From an uncultured Variovorax sp. (GTDB taxonomy: Bacteria; Pseudomonadota; Gammaproteobacteria; Burkholderiales; Burkholderiaceae): a stretch of DNA of 11,636 nt. The notes beneath the pieces were generated by a model that saw only the letters and a list, made by a program, of their open reading frames with translations, was not told where the DNA came from and searched no databases. Position 1 is the first letter of the stretch. Every line of letters begins with the position of its first letter. Position numbers and translations under genes: made by a program. Below, in pieces: positions 1 through 7,627 of this stretch. The stretch covers positions 1 through 11,636 of the forward strand of contig CAMLCW010000147.1 in assembly GCA_946478645.1 (NCBI GenBank), written 5' to 3'.

Positions 1-1313
1 CCGCCGGCGCACCGGCGCCGCCCGAGGCCGTCCCGGCGGATGAGCCGTTCACGCTGGTCGGGCGGCTGCAGTACGGCCACGCCGGCGCACGCTGGACCGA
101 ATGGATCGCCGCGCTGGAAGACGGCCGCAGCGGCATCCTCAGCGAAGACAACGGGGCCTACGTCTTCTCGCTGCCCTACGACCTGCAGCGCACCGCGCCG
201 CCACCGGTCGACCTGCGCGTGGGCGCGACGAGCGCGTTCAATGGCCAGAGCTTCACGGTGTCGTCGAACGAGCAGGTCGCGCTGCTGTCGGCGCAGGGCG
301 AACTGCCGCACCTGCCGGAACTCGGGCGCGCGTTCCCGATGGTCGAGCTGCGCAGCGAGAAGGGGCTGGTGCTCGGCATCGACTACGGCACCCATCCGCC
401 CAGCGCCTATCTCGGCCGCTCGGTGCAGCTCGAAGACCTGCAGCTCACGGGCTTGCGCGACGAATCCGCCAAGGACGAAAAAGGCCGCGCCTTCAACTGC
501 CCGAACTGCGGCGCACCGATCACCGTCAACCTGGCCGACAGCAAGAGCATCACCTGCCGCTCGTGCAACAGCATCGTCGACCTCACGCACGGCATCGGCG
601 GCGAGCTGCGGCATGCCGCGCAGGAGGAGCCGGTCCGTCCGCTGATCCCGCTCGGCAGCATCGGCCAGTTGCAGGGCGTGCAATGGCAGGTGGTGGGCTT
701 TCAGCACCGCATGGGCGTGGAGCCCGGCGACGACGAGCACTTCGGCTGGAACGAATACCTGCTCTACAACCAGAAGCGCGGGTTCAGCTTCCTGGTCGAC
801 GCCGAGGACGGCTGGAGCATGGTCAAGCCGACCACCGGCGCGCCGCAGATGGCCGAGAACGGCAACAGCGCCACCTACCTCGGCAAGCGCTACCAGCAGC
901 AGTACGCCTACAACGCCGAAACCACCTACGTGGCGGGCGAGTTCTATTGGCAGGTCGAGCGCGGGCAGAAGAGCTTCAACCGCGACTTCGCCGACGGCCG
1001 CTCGCTGCTGTCGATGGAGCGCTCGGCCAACGAACTCTCATGGTCGTCGGGCAACAAGCTCGACAGCGGCGCGGTCTCGGCCGCCTTCAAGCTCGACGAC
1101 AAGAAGGACCTGTTCACGCGCAGCGACGCGCTGCCGGTGAGTGCCGCATCGGGCATGGGCTGCGGCACCATCATCCTGATCATCGTCGTGCTGTTCATCG
1201 TGCTGATCGTGATGAGCACCTGCAGCGGCCGCAGCAGCGGTTCGTCGGGCAGCGGCTACCGCGGATCGGGCGGCTCCTACGGCGGCTACTCGAGCGGCGG
1301 CGGCCACAAATGA
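1..1313 (+). CDS. DUF4178 / zinc-ribbon membrane-anchored protein (5' end outside window)
   Basis: The reading frame is open from the first full codon at position 3 to TGA at 1311-1313, giving 436 visible residues; the true start lies upstream. Visible residues about 15-150 resemble a DUF4178 domain. A four-cysteine zinc ribbon follows (C166, C169, C185, C188; CPNC and CRSC pairs). A second DUF4178-like segment spans about 215-340, with a WNEYLLYN core. One hydrophobic helix at about 387-407 is bounded by Cys residues, and a roughly 28-residue Gly/Ser/Tyr tail ends the protein. Lys/Arg/Asp-rich sequence before the helix suggests the domains are cytoplasmic and the tail outside (inference). 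The biochemical role of DUF4178 is unknown; the family often accompanies polyamine synthesis genes and DUF350, as here. The ATG at 219 is internal to a domain and is not the start. The gene ends 36 bases before the DUF350 gene and is probably co-transcribed with it. Confidence 0.85.
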   Translation, partial: AGAPAPPEAVPADEPFTLVGRLQYGHAGARWTEWIAALEDGRSGILSEDNGAYVFSLPYDLQRTAPPPVDLRVGATSAFNGQSFTVSSNEQVALLSAQGELPHLPELGRAFPMVELRSEKGLVLGIDYGTHPPSAYLGRSVQLEDLQLTGLRDESAKDEKGRAFNCPNCGAPITVNLADSKSITCRSCNSIVDLTHGIGGELRHAAQEEPVRPLIPLGSIGQLQGVQWQVVGFQHRMGVEPGDDEHFGWNEYLLYNQKRGFSFLVDAEDGWSMVKPTTGAPQMAENGNSATYLGKRYQQQYAYNAETTYVAGEFYWQVERGQKSFNRDFADGRSLLSMERSANELSWSSGNKLDSGAVSAAFKLDDKKDLFTRSDALPVSAASGMGCGTIILIIVVLFIVLIVMSTCSGRSSGSSGSGYRGSGGSYGGYSSGGGHK

Positions 1314-1339
1314 ACGACAACCCCACACCAACTACGACT

Positions 1340-1344
1340 GGAGG
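1340..1344 (+). promoter_or_regulatory. Ribosome binding site of the DUF350 gene
   Basis: GGAGG lies five bases before the ATG at 1350. It is the strongest Shine-Dalgarno sequence in the first operon and fixes the start of the small DUF350 gene. Confidence 0.75.
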
Positions 1345-1349
1345 TCCCC

Positions 1350-1568
1350 ATGGGATTTGAATGGCTGAAACCGGGCGTGGTCCTCGGATCGCTCGTCTAT
1401 GCGCTGATCGGCGTGCTGATCTTCTGGCTGTGCTTCCTCATCATCGACAAGCTCACGCCCTACGACCTCTGGAACGAGATCGTCGAGAAGCAGAACGTCG
1501 CGCTCGGGCTGGTGGTGGCGGCGATGAGCCTGGGCATCAGCATCATCGTGGCGGCCGCCATCCATTGA
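1350..1568 (+). CDS. DUF350 family small membrane protein
   Basis: This 72-residue protein has two predicted membrane helices, at about residues 10-32 and 48-71. They are joined by a short polar loop (DKLTPYDLWNEIVEKQN) typical of a single DUF350 unit. It matches the usual one-unit DUF350 length. Its molecular function is not established, although DUF350 proteins recur beside DUF4178 and membrane-fused aminopropyltransferase genes. It has a strong GGAGG ribosome binding site. Its TGA stop (1566-1568) overlaps the TTG start of the next gene (1565-1567), which implies translational coupling. A partnership with the DUF4178 protein and the membrane SpeE homologue is likely from context, but nothing in the sequence says whether it acts as a channel, scaffold or assembly factor. 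Confidence 0.88.
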   Translation: MGFEWLKPGVVLGSLVYALIGVLIFWLCFLIIDKLTPYDLWNEIVEKQNVALGLVVAAMSLGISIIVAAAIH

Positions 1569-3133
1569 CCACCGCCGCGCGGTCCGGACCGAAGGGCGGT
1601 CCGCAGCCGGTCGAGATCGCGCTGCTCGCGAGCGTCTTCGTCGTGGCCGCCTGCGGCCTCGTGTACGAGCTCACCGCGGCCGCGCTGAGCTCGTACCTGC
1701 TCGGCGACTCGGTGCTGCAGTTCAGCACCATCATCGGCACCTACCTGTTCGCGATGGGCGTGGGCTCGTGGCTGTCGCGCTATTTCGAACGCCAGCTGCC
1801 TGCGCACTTCCTGCGCATCGAGCTGCTGGTGGCGCTGATCGGCGGCGCGCTGCCGGCCGTTCTCTACCTGGCCAATGCCTATGTGCCCGGCGCGTTCCGG
1901 CTGCTGCTGTACGGCCTCGTGATGGTGGTCGGCACGCTGGTCGGGCTCGAGATTCCGCTCGTGATGCGGATCCTGAAGCGCAACGTGGTGCTCAAGAACC
2001 TCGTGTCGCAGGTACTGACCTTCGACTACCTGGGCGCGCTCGCCGTGTCGGTGGCGTTTCCGCTGGTGCTCGTGCCGCAGCTCGGCATGATCCGCACCGG
2101 GCTGCTGTTCGGCATCATGAATGCGGCCGTCGCCGTGTGGGCGCTCTGGCTGTTCCGCCACGAGGTGCGGCGCGTCGGCGCGCACCTCGTCGCCTGCCTG
2201 CTCTCGCTGGCGGCGCTGGTGGCCGGCTTTGCGGGCGCCGACCACATCACGACGCTGGCCGAAGACAGGTTCTACCAGGAGCCGATCGTCTTCAGCGCCA
2301 GTTCGCCCTACCAGCGCATCGTGGTCACGCGCGGGCCGCTCGGCCATCGCCTGTTCCTCAACGGCAACCTGCAGTTCGCCGAGCGCGACGAGTACCGCTA
2401 CCACGAGGCGCTGGTGCATCCGGCCATGGCCGCGCATGGCGCGCCGAAGAAGGTCGCGGTGCTCGGCGGCGGCGACGGCATGGCCGTGCGCGAGGTGCTC
2501 AAGTACCCGTCGGTCGAATCGGTCACGCTGGTCGAGCTCGACCCGAACATGACGAAGCTCTTCACCGGGCACGCGACGCTGGCCGCGCTCAACGGCCATG
2601 CGCTGTCGTCGCCGAAGGTGAAGGTGGTCAACACCGATGCGTTCCAGTGGCTGCAGCAGCAAGGCGGCGCGGCGGGCGATGACGACACCTTCGACGTGAT
2701 CGTGGTCGACTTTCCCGACCCCACCAACTTCGCGATCGGCAAGCTCTACACCAGCAGCTTCTACGCGCTGCTCGACCGGCGCCTCGCGGCGAGCGGCTAC
2801 GCGGTGGTGCAGACCACCTCGCCACTGGTGGCGCGCAAGAGCTACTGGACCGTGGCGGCCACCATCGAATCCACCGGCCTGCGCGCCACGCCGTACCACG
2901 CGCATGTGCCGAGCTTCGGCGAGTGGGGCTTCATCATCGCGAGCCGCCGTCCTTACCGGCTGCCCGACGCGCTGCCTCCGGGCCTGCGCTTTCTCTCGCC
3001 CGCCGCGCTGCCGCTGATGTTCGACTTTCCGGTCGACATGGCGCGCGTGCCGGCCGAGGTGAACCGCTTGTCCAACCAGGTCCTGGTCACCACCTACGAG
3101 CGCGAGTGGGGCAAGGTCATGGGGCACGAGTGA
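1565..3133 (+). CDS. speE: Membrane-fused polyamine aminopropyltransferase (SpeE / spermidine synthase family)
   Basis: Predicted to transfer an aminopropyl group from decarboxylated AdoMet to a diamine or other amine acceptor. The 522-residue protein has about seven membrane helices (roughly 17-40, 52-72, 84-104, 111-135, 152-175, 178-196, 205-224) and then a SpeE-type catalytic domain (about 240-522). Visible family motifs are RDEYRYHE (274-281), the AdoMet-binding GGGDG (301-305), the acidic VELDP (323-327), the TDAF segment (D358) and VDFPDP (381-386), which corresponds to the catalytic Asp region. LYTSSFY (394-400) is also conserved in the membrane-type subgroup. The chosen start is TTG at 1565, overlapping the DUF350 stop; it is the only initiation codon that keeps the whole first helix, and the frame upstream of it merely shadows DUF350. 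The acceptor is unknown: putrescine, cadaverine, agmatine or an envelope amine are all possible. The symbol denotes the family, not proven spermidine synthesis. Confidence 0.88.
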   Translation: MTTAARSGPKGGPQPVEIALLASVFVVAACGLVYELTAAALSSYLLGDSVLQFSTIIGTYLFAMGVGSWLSRYFERQLPAHFLRIELLVALIGGALPAVLYLANAYVPGAFRLLLYGLVMVVGTLVGLEIPLVMRILKRNVVLKNLVSQVLTFDYLGALAVSVAFPLVLVPQLGMIRTGLLFGIMNAAVAVWALWLFRHEVRRVGAHLVACLLSLAALVAGFAGADHITTLAEDRFYQEPIVFSASSPYQRIVVTRGPLGHRLFLNGNLQFAERDEYRYHEALVHPAMAAHGAPKKVAVLGGGDGMAVREVLKYPSVESVTLVELDPNMTKLFTGHATLAALNGHALSSPKVKVVNTDAFQWLQQQGGAAGDDDTFDVIVVDFPDPTNFAIGKLYTSSFYALLDRRLAASGYAVVQTTSPLVARKSYWTVAATIESTGLRATPYHAHVPSFGEWGFIIASRRPYRLPDALPPGLRFLSPAALPLMFDFPVDMARVPAEVNRLSNQVLVTTYEREWGKVMGHE

Positions 3134-3149
3134 ACGGGCCGTAGCAGCC

Positions 3150-4778
3150 ATGCAGCGGCGCGAATTTCTCGGCGTGGCGGCGGGTGCGGCCGGCGCCCTG
3201 GCGCTCGCGGGCTGCGAACCGGCGCCTTCGGCCATCGAGGGCGGGTTCGCGGGCAGCGCGATGGCGCGCGGCCACGCGCTGCGCGACGGTGCGCTGAACA
3301 GCCGGCCGGTCGCGGCCACGCGCAAGGTGCGCGTGGTGATCGCCGGTGGCGGCGTGGCCGGGCTCGCGGCGGCACGCGCGCTGCGGCTGGCCGGCATCGA
3401 GGACTTCGCCCTGCTCGAATTGGAGGACGCAGCGGGCGGCAATGCGCGCGGCGGCAGCGTGGGTGGCGTGGCCTGCCCGCTCGGCGCGCACTACCTGCCG
3501 GTGCCCGGCGACGATGCGCGCGAGGTGCAGGACCTGCTCGAGGAGCTCGGGCTGCGCCGGCGCGAGGCCGGCCGCTGGGTCTACGACGAGCGCAGCCTCT
3601 GCCACAGCCCGCAGGAACGCCTGTTCTTCCAGGGCCAATGGCAGGAGGGCCTGCTGCCCGTGCACGGCGTCGGCGCCGAGACGCATGCGCAGTACCGCCG
3701 CTTCGCACGCCGCATCGGCGAACTGCAGCGCGCCGCGCGCTTCGCCATCCCCACGCTGCGCGCAGCGCTCACGCCCGCGCTGCTCGCGCTCGACGCCGTG
3801 CCCTTCTCGCGCTGGCTCGACGCCGATGGCTTCGGCGACGCGCACCTGCGCTGGTACCTCGACTACTGCTGCCGCGACGACTACGGCGCCGGCATCGACC
3901 ATGTCTCGGCCTGGGCCGGCGTCCACTACTTCGCGAGCCGGCACGGCTTCCATGCGCCCGGCGAGCCCGAAGCAGATGCAGTTGCGTCGGAGCACGACGG
4001 CATCCTCACCTGGCCCGAAGGCAACGGCTGGCTGACCCAGCGGCTCGCCGCACCGCTCGGCGAGCGGCTGCGCACGGGCCAGGTGGTCACGCGCATTGCG
4101 CAGCTGCGCGGCGGCGTCGAGGTCGATGCCTGGGACGCTGCCTCGCAGTCGCACGTGCGCTGGCAGGCCGAGCACTGCATCGTGGCGCTGCCCGTGTTCA
4201 TCGCCGCGCGCGTGGTCGAGAACGCGCCGCGCGTGCTCACCGAGGCCGCGGCCTCCATCGGGCATGCACCCTGGCTCGTGGCCAACGTGCACCTGCGCGC
4301 GCCGCTCGCCGACCGCCCCGGCGCGCCGCCGAGCTGGGACAACGTGGTCTACGGCACGCGCGGCCTCGGCTACGTCGATGCGCGCCACCAGTCGCTCGAC
4401 CCGACGCCACGCGACACGGTGCTGAGCTGGTACCGGCCGCTCGGCCCGGGCCGCCACGACGCGGGCGCGGACGGCCGGCGCCTGCTGCTCGAACGGCCGT
4501 GGACCGGCTGGCGCGACGAGCTGCTTGCGGAGCTGTCGGTGCCGCATCCCGACCTGGGTGCGCTCGCCACGCGCATCGAAATCATGCGCTACGGCCACGC
4601 GATGGCCATGCCGGTGCCGGGCCTGCTCGCGCGGCTCGGCGCTGCCGAGGACGGCGCCGCGCAGCGCGGCCACGTCACCGCGGGAAGGCTCTCGTTCGCG
4701 CATGCGGACTGGTCGGGCTACTCGATCTTCGAGGAAGCGTTCACGCGCGGACACCTGGCGGGCGCAGCGCTCGCGTGA
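3150..4778 (+). CDS. FAD-dependent amine-oxidase-fold protein, predicted Tat lipoprotein
   Basis: This 542-residue protein begins MQRREFLG, a twin-arginine-like motif. A hydrophobic stretch and an LAGC lipobox (Cys22) follow, so export in folded form and lipidation are predicted. Glu follows the Cys, not Asp, which under E. coli Lol rules favours the outer membrane. The FAD-binding Rossmann motif GGGVAGLAAA is at 66-75, with an acidic strand end (LLELE) and a GGNARGG segment (96-102) typical of the flavin amine oxidase superfamily. The C-terminal part (HADWSGYSIFEEAFTRGHLAG) resembles the family's closing FAD contact. It starts 16 bases after the speE homologue with no good ribosome binding site, suggesting shared transcription. 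A polyamine or related amine is the natural guess for substrate from context, but it could be another amine or a desaturase-like substrate. Function is inferred only from fold and neighbours. Confidence 0.8.
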   Translation: MQRREFLGVAAGAAGALALAGCEPAPSAIEGGFAGSAMARGHALRDGALNSRPVAATRKVRVVIAGGGVAGLAAARALRLAGIEDFALLELEDAAGGNARGGSVGGVACPLGAHYLPVPGDDAREVQDLLEELGLRRREAGRWVYDERSLCHSPQERLFFQGQWQEGLLPVHGVGAETHAQYRRFARRIGELQRAARFAIPTLRAALTPALLALDAVPFSRWLDADGFGDAHLRWYLDYCCRDDYGAGIDHVSAWAGVHYFASRHGFHAPGEPEADAVASEHDGILTWPEGNGWLTQRLAAPLGERLRTGQVVTRIAQLRGGVEVDAWDAASQSHVRWQAEHCIVALPVFIAARVVENAPRVLTEAAASIGHAPWLVANVHLRAPLADRPGAPPSWDNVVYGTRGLGYVDARHQSLDPTPRDTVLSWYRPLGPGRHDAGADGRRLLLERPWTGWRDELLAELSVPHPDLGALATRIEIMRYGHAMAMPVPGLLARLGAAEDGAAQRGHVTAGRLSFAHADWSGYSIFEEAFTRGHLAGAALA

Positions 4779-4856
4779 GGCTGCCGGGCCGATGTCACTG
4801 CGGCGTCACGCCGCGGCGGCATCGTCTCGCGTTTTCCGATCCGGACCTTTCGCTCC

Positions 4857-6215
4857 ATGAAGATGCGCCTTTCCGTTCTTTCCCTCGCCGCCGCTGCCGG
4901 CGCCCTGGCGAGTGCCGCCACCGCGCAGGCACAGACCGCCTTTCCCGCCACGCTCGCGGGCCACGCCGTGCTGCCCGCGCGGAGCTTCGTTGCCGTGCCC
5001 AAGGATGCGCCGGCCGACCTGCGCCTGAGCGGCAAGTTCACCTCGGGCCAGCGCGTGGAGGCGCCGGGCACGGTAGAGGGCCTGTCGGGTGGCCGCGGCA
5101 CGGGCGTCTCGCTGCCCTTCGAGGGCCAGCCGCTGCAGGGCCACTCGGGCATCAAGAAGATGGACGACGGCTCGTTCTGGGTCCTCACCGACAACGGCGC
5201 GGGCGCCAAGGCCAACTCGCCCGATTTCATGCTCTACCTGAGCCACTACAAGGTGGATTTCAAGAGCGGCAGGTTCAACCGACTGAACACCATCTTCCTG
5301 CACGACCCCGACAAGAAGGTGCCGTTCCGCATCGTCCATGAAGGCACGAAGCAGCGCTATCTCACGGGCTCGGACTTCGACCCCGAGAGCTTCCAGTTCG
5401 CGGGCGGCGCGCTGTGGATCGGCGACGAGTTCGGCCCGTTCCTGATCAAGGCCGACCTGAAGGGCAAGGTGCTCGCGGTGTTCGACACCCAGGTCGGCGG
5501 CAAGGCGGTGCGCTCGCCCGACCATCCGGGCGTCACCACGCCGGGCGCGCCGGGCGGCGCGGTCGATTTCCAGGTCAGGCGCTCGAAGGGCTTCGAGGGC
5601 ATGGCCGCGTCGAAGGACGGCAGCAAGCTCTATGCGCTACTCGAAGGCCCGGTGTGGAATGCCGACGCCAAGGACTACGAGCGCGTCGACGGCAAGGAGG
5701 CGCTGCGCGTGCTCGAGTTCGACGTGGCGAGCGAGCAATGGACCGGGCGCCACTGGCACTACGTGCTCGAGGCGAACGGCCACGCCATCGGCGACTTCAA
5801 CATGATCGACGCCACCACGGCCCTGGTCATCGAGCGCGACAACGGCGAAGGCACGGCCGACAAGGCCTGCCCCGAAGGCCAAAAGCGCAGCGACTGCTTC
5901 CACGACCTCGCGAAGTTCAAGCGCGTCTACAAGATCGAGATGGGCGAGGCGAACGTCGGCGCTGCGGTGCGCAAGATCGGCTACATCGACCTGCTGAACA
6001 TCGCCGATCCGGCCAGGCGCGCGCGCAAGCCGCTCACCGACGGCGTGCTCAAGTTCCCGTTCTTCACCATCGAGAACGTCGACGTGGTCGATGCGACGCA
6101 CATCGTGGTCGGCAACGACAACAACCTGCCGTTCTCGAGCAGCCGCGAGCCCGACAAGGCGGACGACAACGAGCTGGTGCTGCTCGAGGCGGGGGCGCTG
6201 CTGCAGGCGAAGTAG
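4857..6215 (+). CDS. Secreted esterase-like / phytase-like family protein
   Basis: This 452-residue protein has a clear Sec signal peptide (MKMR, then an Ala/Leu-rich core) with a likely cleavage after AQA at residue 25. The mature part matches the phytase-like (esterase-like activity of phytase, COG4222-type) family. Recognisable segments are GTVEGLSG (71-78), WIGDEFGPFL (187-196), SKGFEGMA (243-250), IERDNGEG (325-332) and NDNNLPFS (420-427), probably forming a beta-propeller. A Cys pair (C338, C347) could form a disulfide outside the cytoplasm. The family name does not prove phytase activity; phosphoester hydrolysis is plausible but unproven. The gene starts 78 bases after the flavoprotein gene, so it may be a separate unit or the distal gene of that operon. 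ATG at 4857 and at 4863 are both possible, and neither has a strong ribosome binding site. Confidence 0.8.
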   Translation: MKMRLSVLSLAAAAGALASAATAQAQTAFPATLAGHAVLPARSFVAVPKDAPADLRLSGKFTSGQRVEAPGTVEGLSGGRGTGVSLPFEGQPLQGHSGIKKMDDGSFWVLTDNGAGAKANSPDFMLYLSHYKVDFKSGRFNRLNTIFLHDPDKKVPFRIVHEGTKQRYLTGSDFDPESFQFAGGALWIGDEFGPFLIKADLKGKVLAVFDTQVGGKAVRSPDHPGVTTPGAPGGAVDFQVRRSKGFEGMAASKDGSKLYALLEGPVWNADAKDYERVDGKEALRVLEFDVASEQWTGRHWHYVLEANGHAIGDFNMIDATTALVIERDNGEGTADKACPEGQKRSDCFHDLAKFKRVYKIEMGEANVGAAVRKIGYIDLLNIADPARRARKPLTDGVLKFPFFTIENVDVVDATHIVVGNDNNLPFSSSREPDKADDNELVLLEAGALLQAK

Positions 6216-6225
6216 CGCTTGGCGG

Positions 6226-6242
6226 GCGCGCCTCAGGCGCGC
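6226..6242. terminator. Perfect 7-bp inverted repeat between convergent genes
   Basis: GCGCGCC (6226-6232) and GGCGCGC (6236-6242) form a perfect stem with a TCA loop. The loop is the reverse-strand stop codon of pepP. It lies 10 bases after the phytase-like stop and could slow transcription from both sides. Neither strand has a T-run after it, so it is not a canonical intrinsic terminator. Confidence 0.3.
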
Positions 6243-7627
6243 ATCAGCGCCTCGATCTCGTCGGCGTTCACCGGCACCCCGCGGGTGATGAGCTCGCAGC
6301 CGGTGTCGGTGACGATCGCGTCGTCCTCGATGCGGATGCCGATGTGATGGAACTGCTCGGGCACGCCCTCCCCCGGGCGCACGTAGATGCCGGGCTCGAG
6401 CGTCAGCACCATGCCCGGGCGCAGGATGCGGCTCGGGCGGTTCTTGATGAGTTCGTTCGACAGCGGGTCCTTGCGCTCGCTCACCTCGCCGACCTGCGTC
6501 GGCTCGACATAGCTGCCGCAGTCGTGCACGTCCATGCCGAGCCAGTGGCCGGTGCGGTGCATGTAGAACTGGAAGTAGGCGCGCTTGTCGATCACGTCGT
6601 CGACGCTGCCGACCTTGTTCGCGTCGAGCAGCCCGAGGTCGAGCATGCCTTGCGAGAGCACGCGCACCGCCGCATCGTGCGGATCGTTGAAGCGGTTGCC
6701 GGCCTTGGTGGCGGCGGCCGAGGCGTCCTGGCTCGCGAGCACCAGGTCGTAGAGCGCGCGCTGCGGCCCGGTGAACTTGCCGTCGGCCGGGAAGGTGCGC
6801 GTGATGTCGCTCGCATAGCCGTCGAGCTCGCAGCCCGCGTCGATCAGCACCAGCTCGCCGGCACGCACCGGCGCGGCGTCCGCGCGGTAGTGCAGCACGC
6901 AGGCATTGGCGCCCGCCGCCACGATCGAGCCGTAGGCGGGGTATTGCGAGCCCTCCATGCGGAAGGCGTGCAGCAGCTCGGCGTCGAGGTGGTATTCGCG
7001 CACGTCCTTGCCCTCGCGCAGCATGCGCGCCGACAGCTGCATCGCGCGCACGTGCGCGCGGGCGCTGATGTCCGCGGCGCGGCGCATGATGTCCTGCTCG
7101 TGCGCGTCTTTCACGAGCCGCATCTCGTCGAGCGGGCTGCACAGGTCGCGCTGCGTGTCGGGGCACAGCGCGCCGAAGCGCACGCGCGCGCGCACCGACT
7201 GCAGCCAGCCGTCGATGCGCGTCTCCAGGCCCTGGTGGGTCGCGAACGGGTACCAGACGACGTCACGGTTCTCGAGCAGCTTCGGCAGCTTTGCGTCGAG
7301 GTCGGCCACCGAAAACGCCTCGTCCATGCCCAGCGCCGCGGGTGCGGCCTCGGGCCCGAGGCGGTAGCCGTCCCAGATCTCGCGCTCCAGGTCCTTGGGC
7401 GCGCAGAACAGCGTCGCGCGGCCGTCGTCCGCCAGCACCAGCCAGGCGTTCGGTTCGGTGAAGCCGGTCAGGTAGTAGAAGTAGCTGTCGTGCCGGAACA
7501 GGAAGTCGCTGTCGCGGTTGCGCTGGCGCTCGGGCGCGGTCGGCACGATGGCGATGCCGTCCTTGCCGAGCTGCGAGGCGAGGCGCGCGCGGCGCTCGGC
7601 GTAGATCTGGCGTTCTGCAGGGGTCAT
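6233..7627 (-). CDS. pepP: Xaa-Pro aminopeptidase (aminopeptidase P)
   Basis: Cytoplasmic metallopeptidase of family M24B that removes an N-terminal residue preceding proline. The 464-residue length is close to the roughly 440 of E. coli PepP. The N-terminal creatinase-like domain (about 1-170) contains the family segment FRHDSYFYYLTGF (44-56). The C-terminal pita-bread domain shows all five expected dimanganese ligands: D263 (LIDAG), D274 (ASDITR), H361 (GHWLG), E411 (LEPGIY) and E434 (IRIEDD). The ATG start at 7627 overlaps the TGA stop of the upstream nucleotidyltransferase gene by four bases, so it is the last gene of a translationally coupled speH-murU-pepP operon. It ends 17 bases from the convergent phytase-like gene. 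Function is confident because every metal ligand is present and correctly spaced. Confidence 0.95.
   Translation of the reverse strand: MTPAERQIYAERRARLASQLGKDGIAIVPTAPERQRNRDSDFLFRHDSYFYYLTGFTEPNAWLVLADDGRATLFCAPKDLEREIWDGYRLGPEAAPAALGMDEAFSVADLDAKLPKLLENRDVVWYPFATHQGLETRIDGWLQSVRARVRFGALCPDTQRDLCSPLDEMRLVKDAHEQDIMRRAADISARAHVRAMQLSARMLREGKDVREYHLDAELLHAFRMEGSQYPAYGSIVAAGANACVLHYRADAAPVRAGELVLIDAGCELDGYASDITRTFPADGKFTGPQRALYDLVLASQDASAAATKAGNRFNDPHDAAVRVLSQGMLDLGLLDANKVGSVDDVIDKRAYFQFYMHRTGHWLGMDVHDCGSYVEPTQVGEVSERKDPLSNELIKNRPSRILRPGMVLTLEPGIYVRPGEGVPEQFHHIGIRIEDDAIVTDTGCELITRGVPVNADEIEALMRA

Noticed and set aside
219..221. ATG as the start of the DUF4178 gene
   Set aside because: The same frame is open and homologous to DUF4178 all the way to the window start, so this Met is internal.
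1231..1310. Repetitive GGC/AGC codons as a DNA repeat array
   Set aside because: This is the low-complexity Gly/Ser coding tail of the DUF4178 protein; no regular DNA repeat unit is conserved.
1361..1564. Extending the aminopropyltransferase start upstream to 1361
   Set aside because: This part of the frame is an out-of-phase reading of DUF350, rich in Arg and His, and would place about 68 non-family residues before the first helix.
1460..3442. A 660-codon open frame on the reverse strand opposite the aminopropyltransferase gene
   Set aside because: It is Arg/His/Gln-rich with no recognisable domain and lies entirely antisense to a gene with clear motifs. Long antisense frames are expected at this GC content.
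3117..4754. A 545-codon reverse-strand open frame opposite the flavoprotein gene
   Set aside because: Its composition is that of a shadow frame, and the forward frame has an intact FAD motif, signal sequence and family C-terminus.
4800..4814. GCGGCG-TCA-CGCCGC hairpin after the flavoprotein gene as a terminator
   Set aside because: The stem is only six base pairs and is not followed by a T-run; short GC palindromes of this kind are frequent here.
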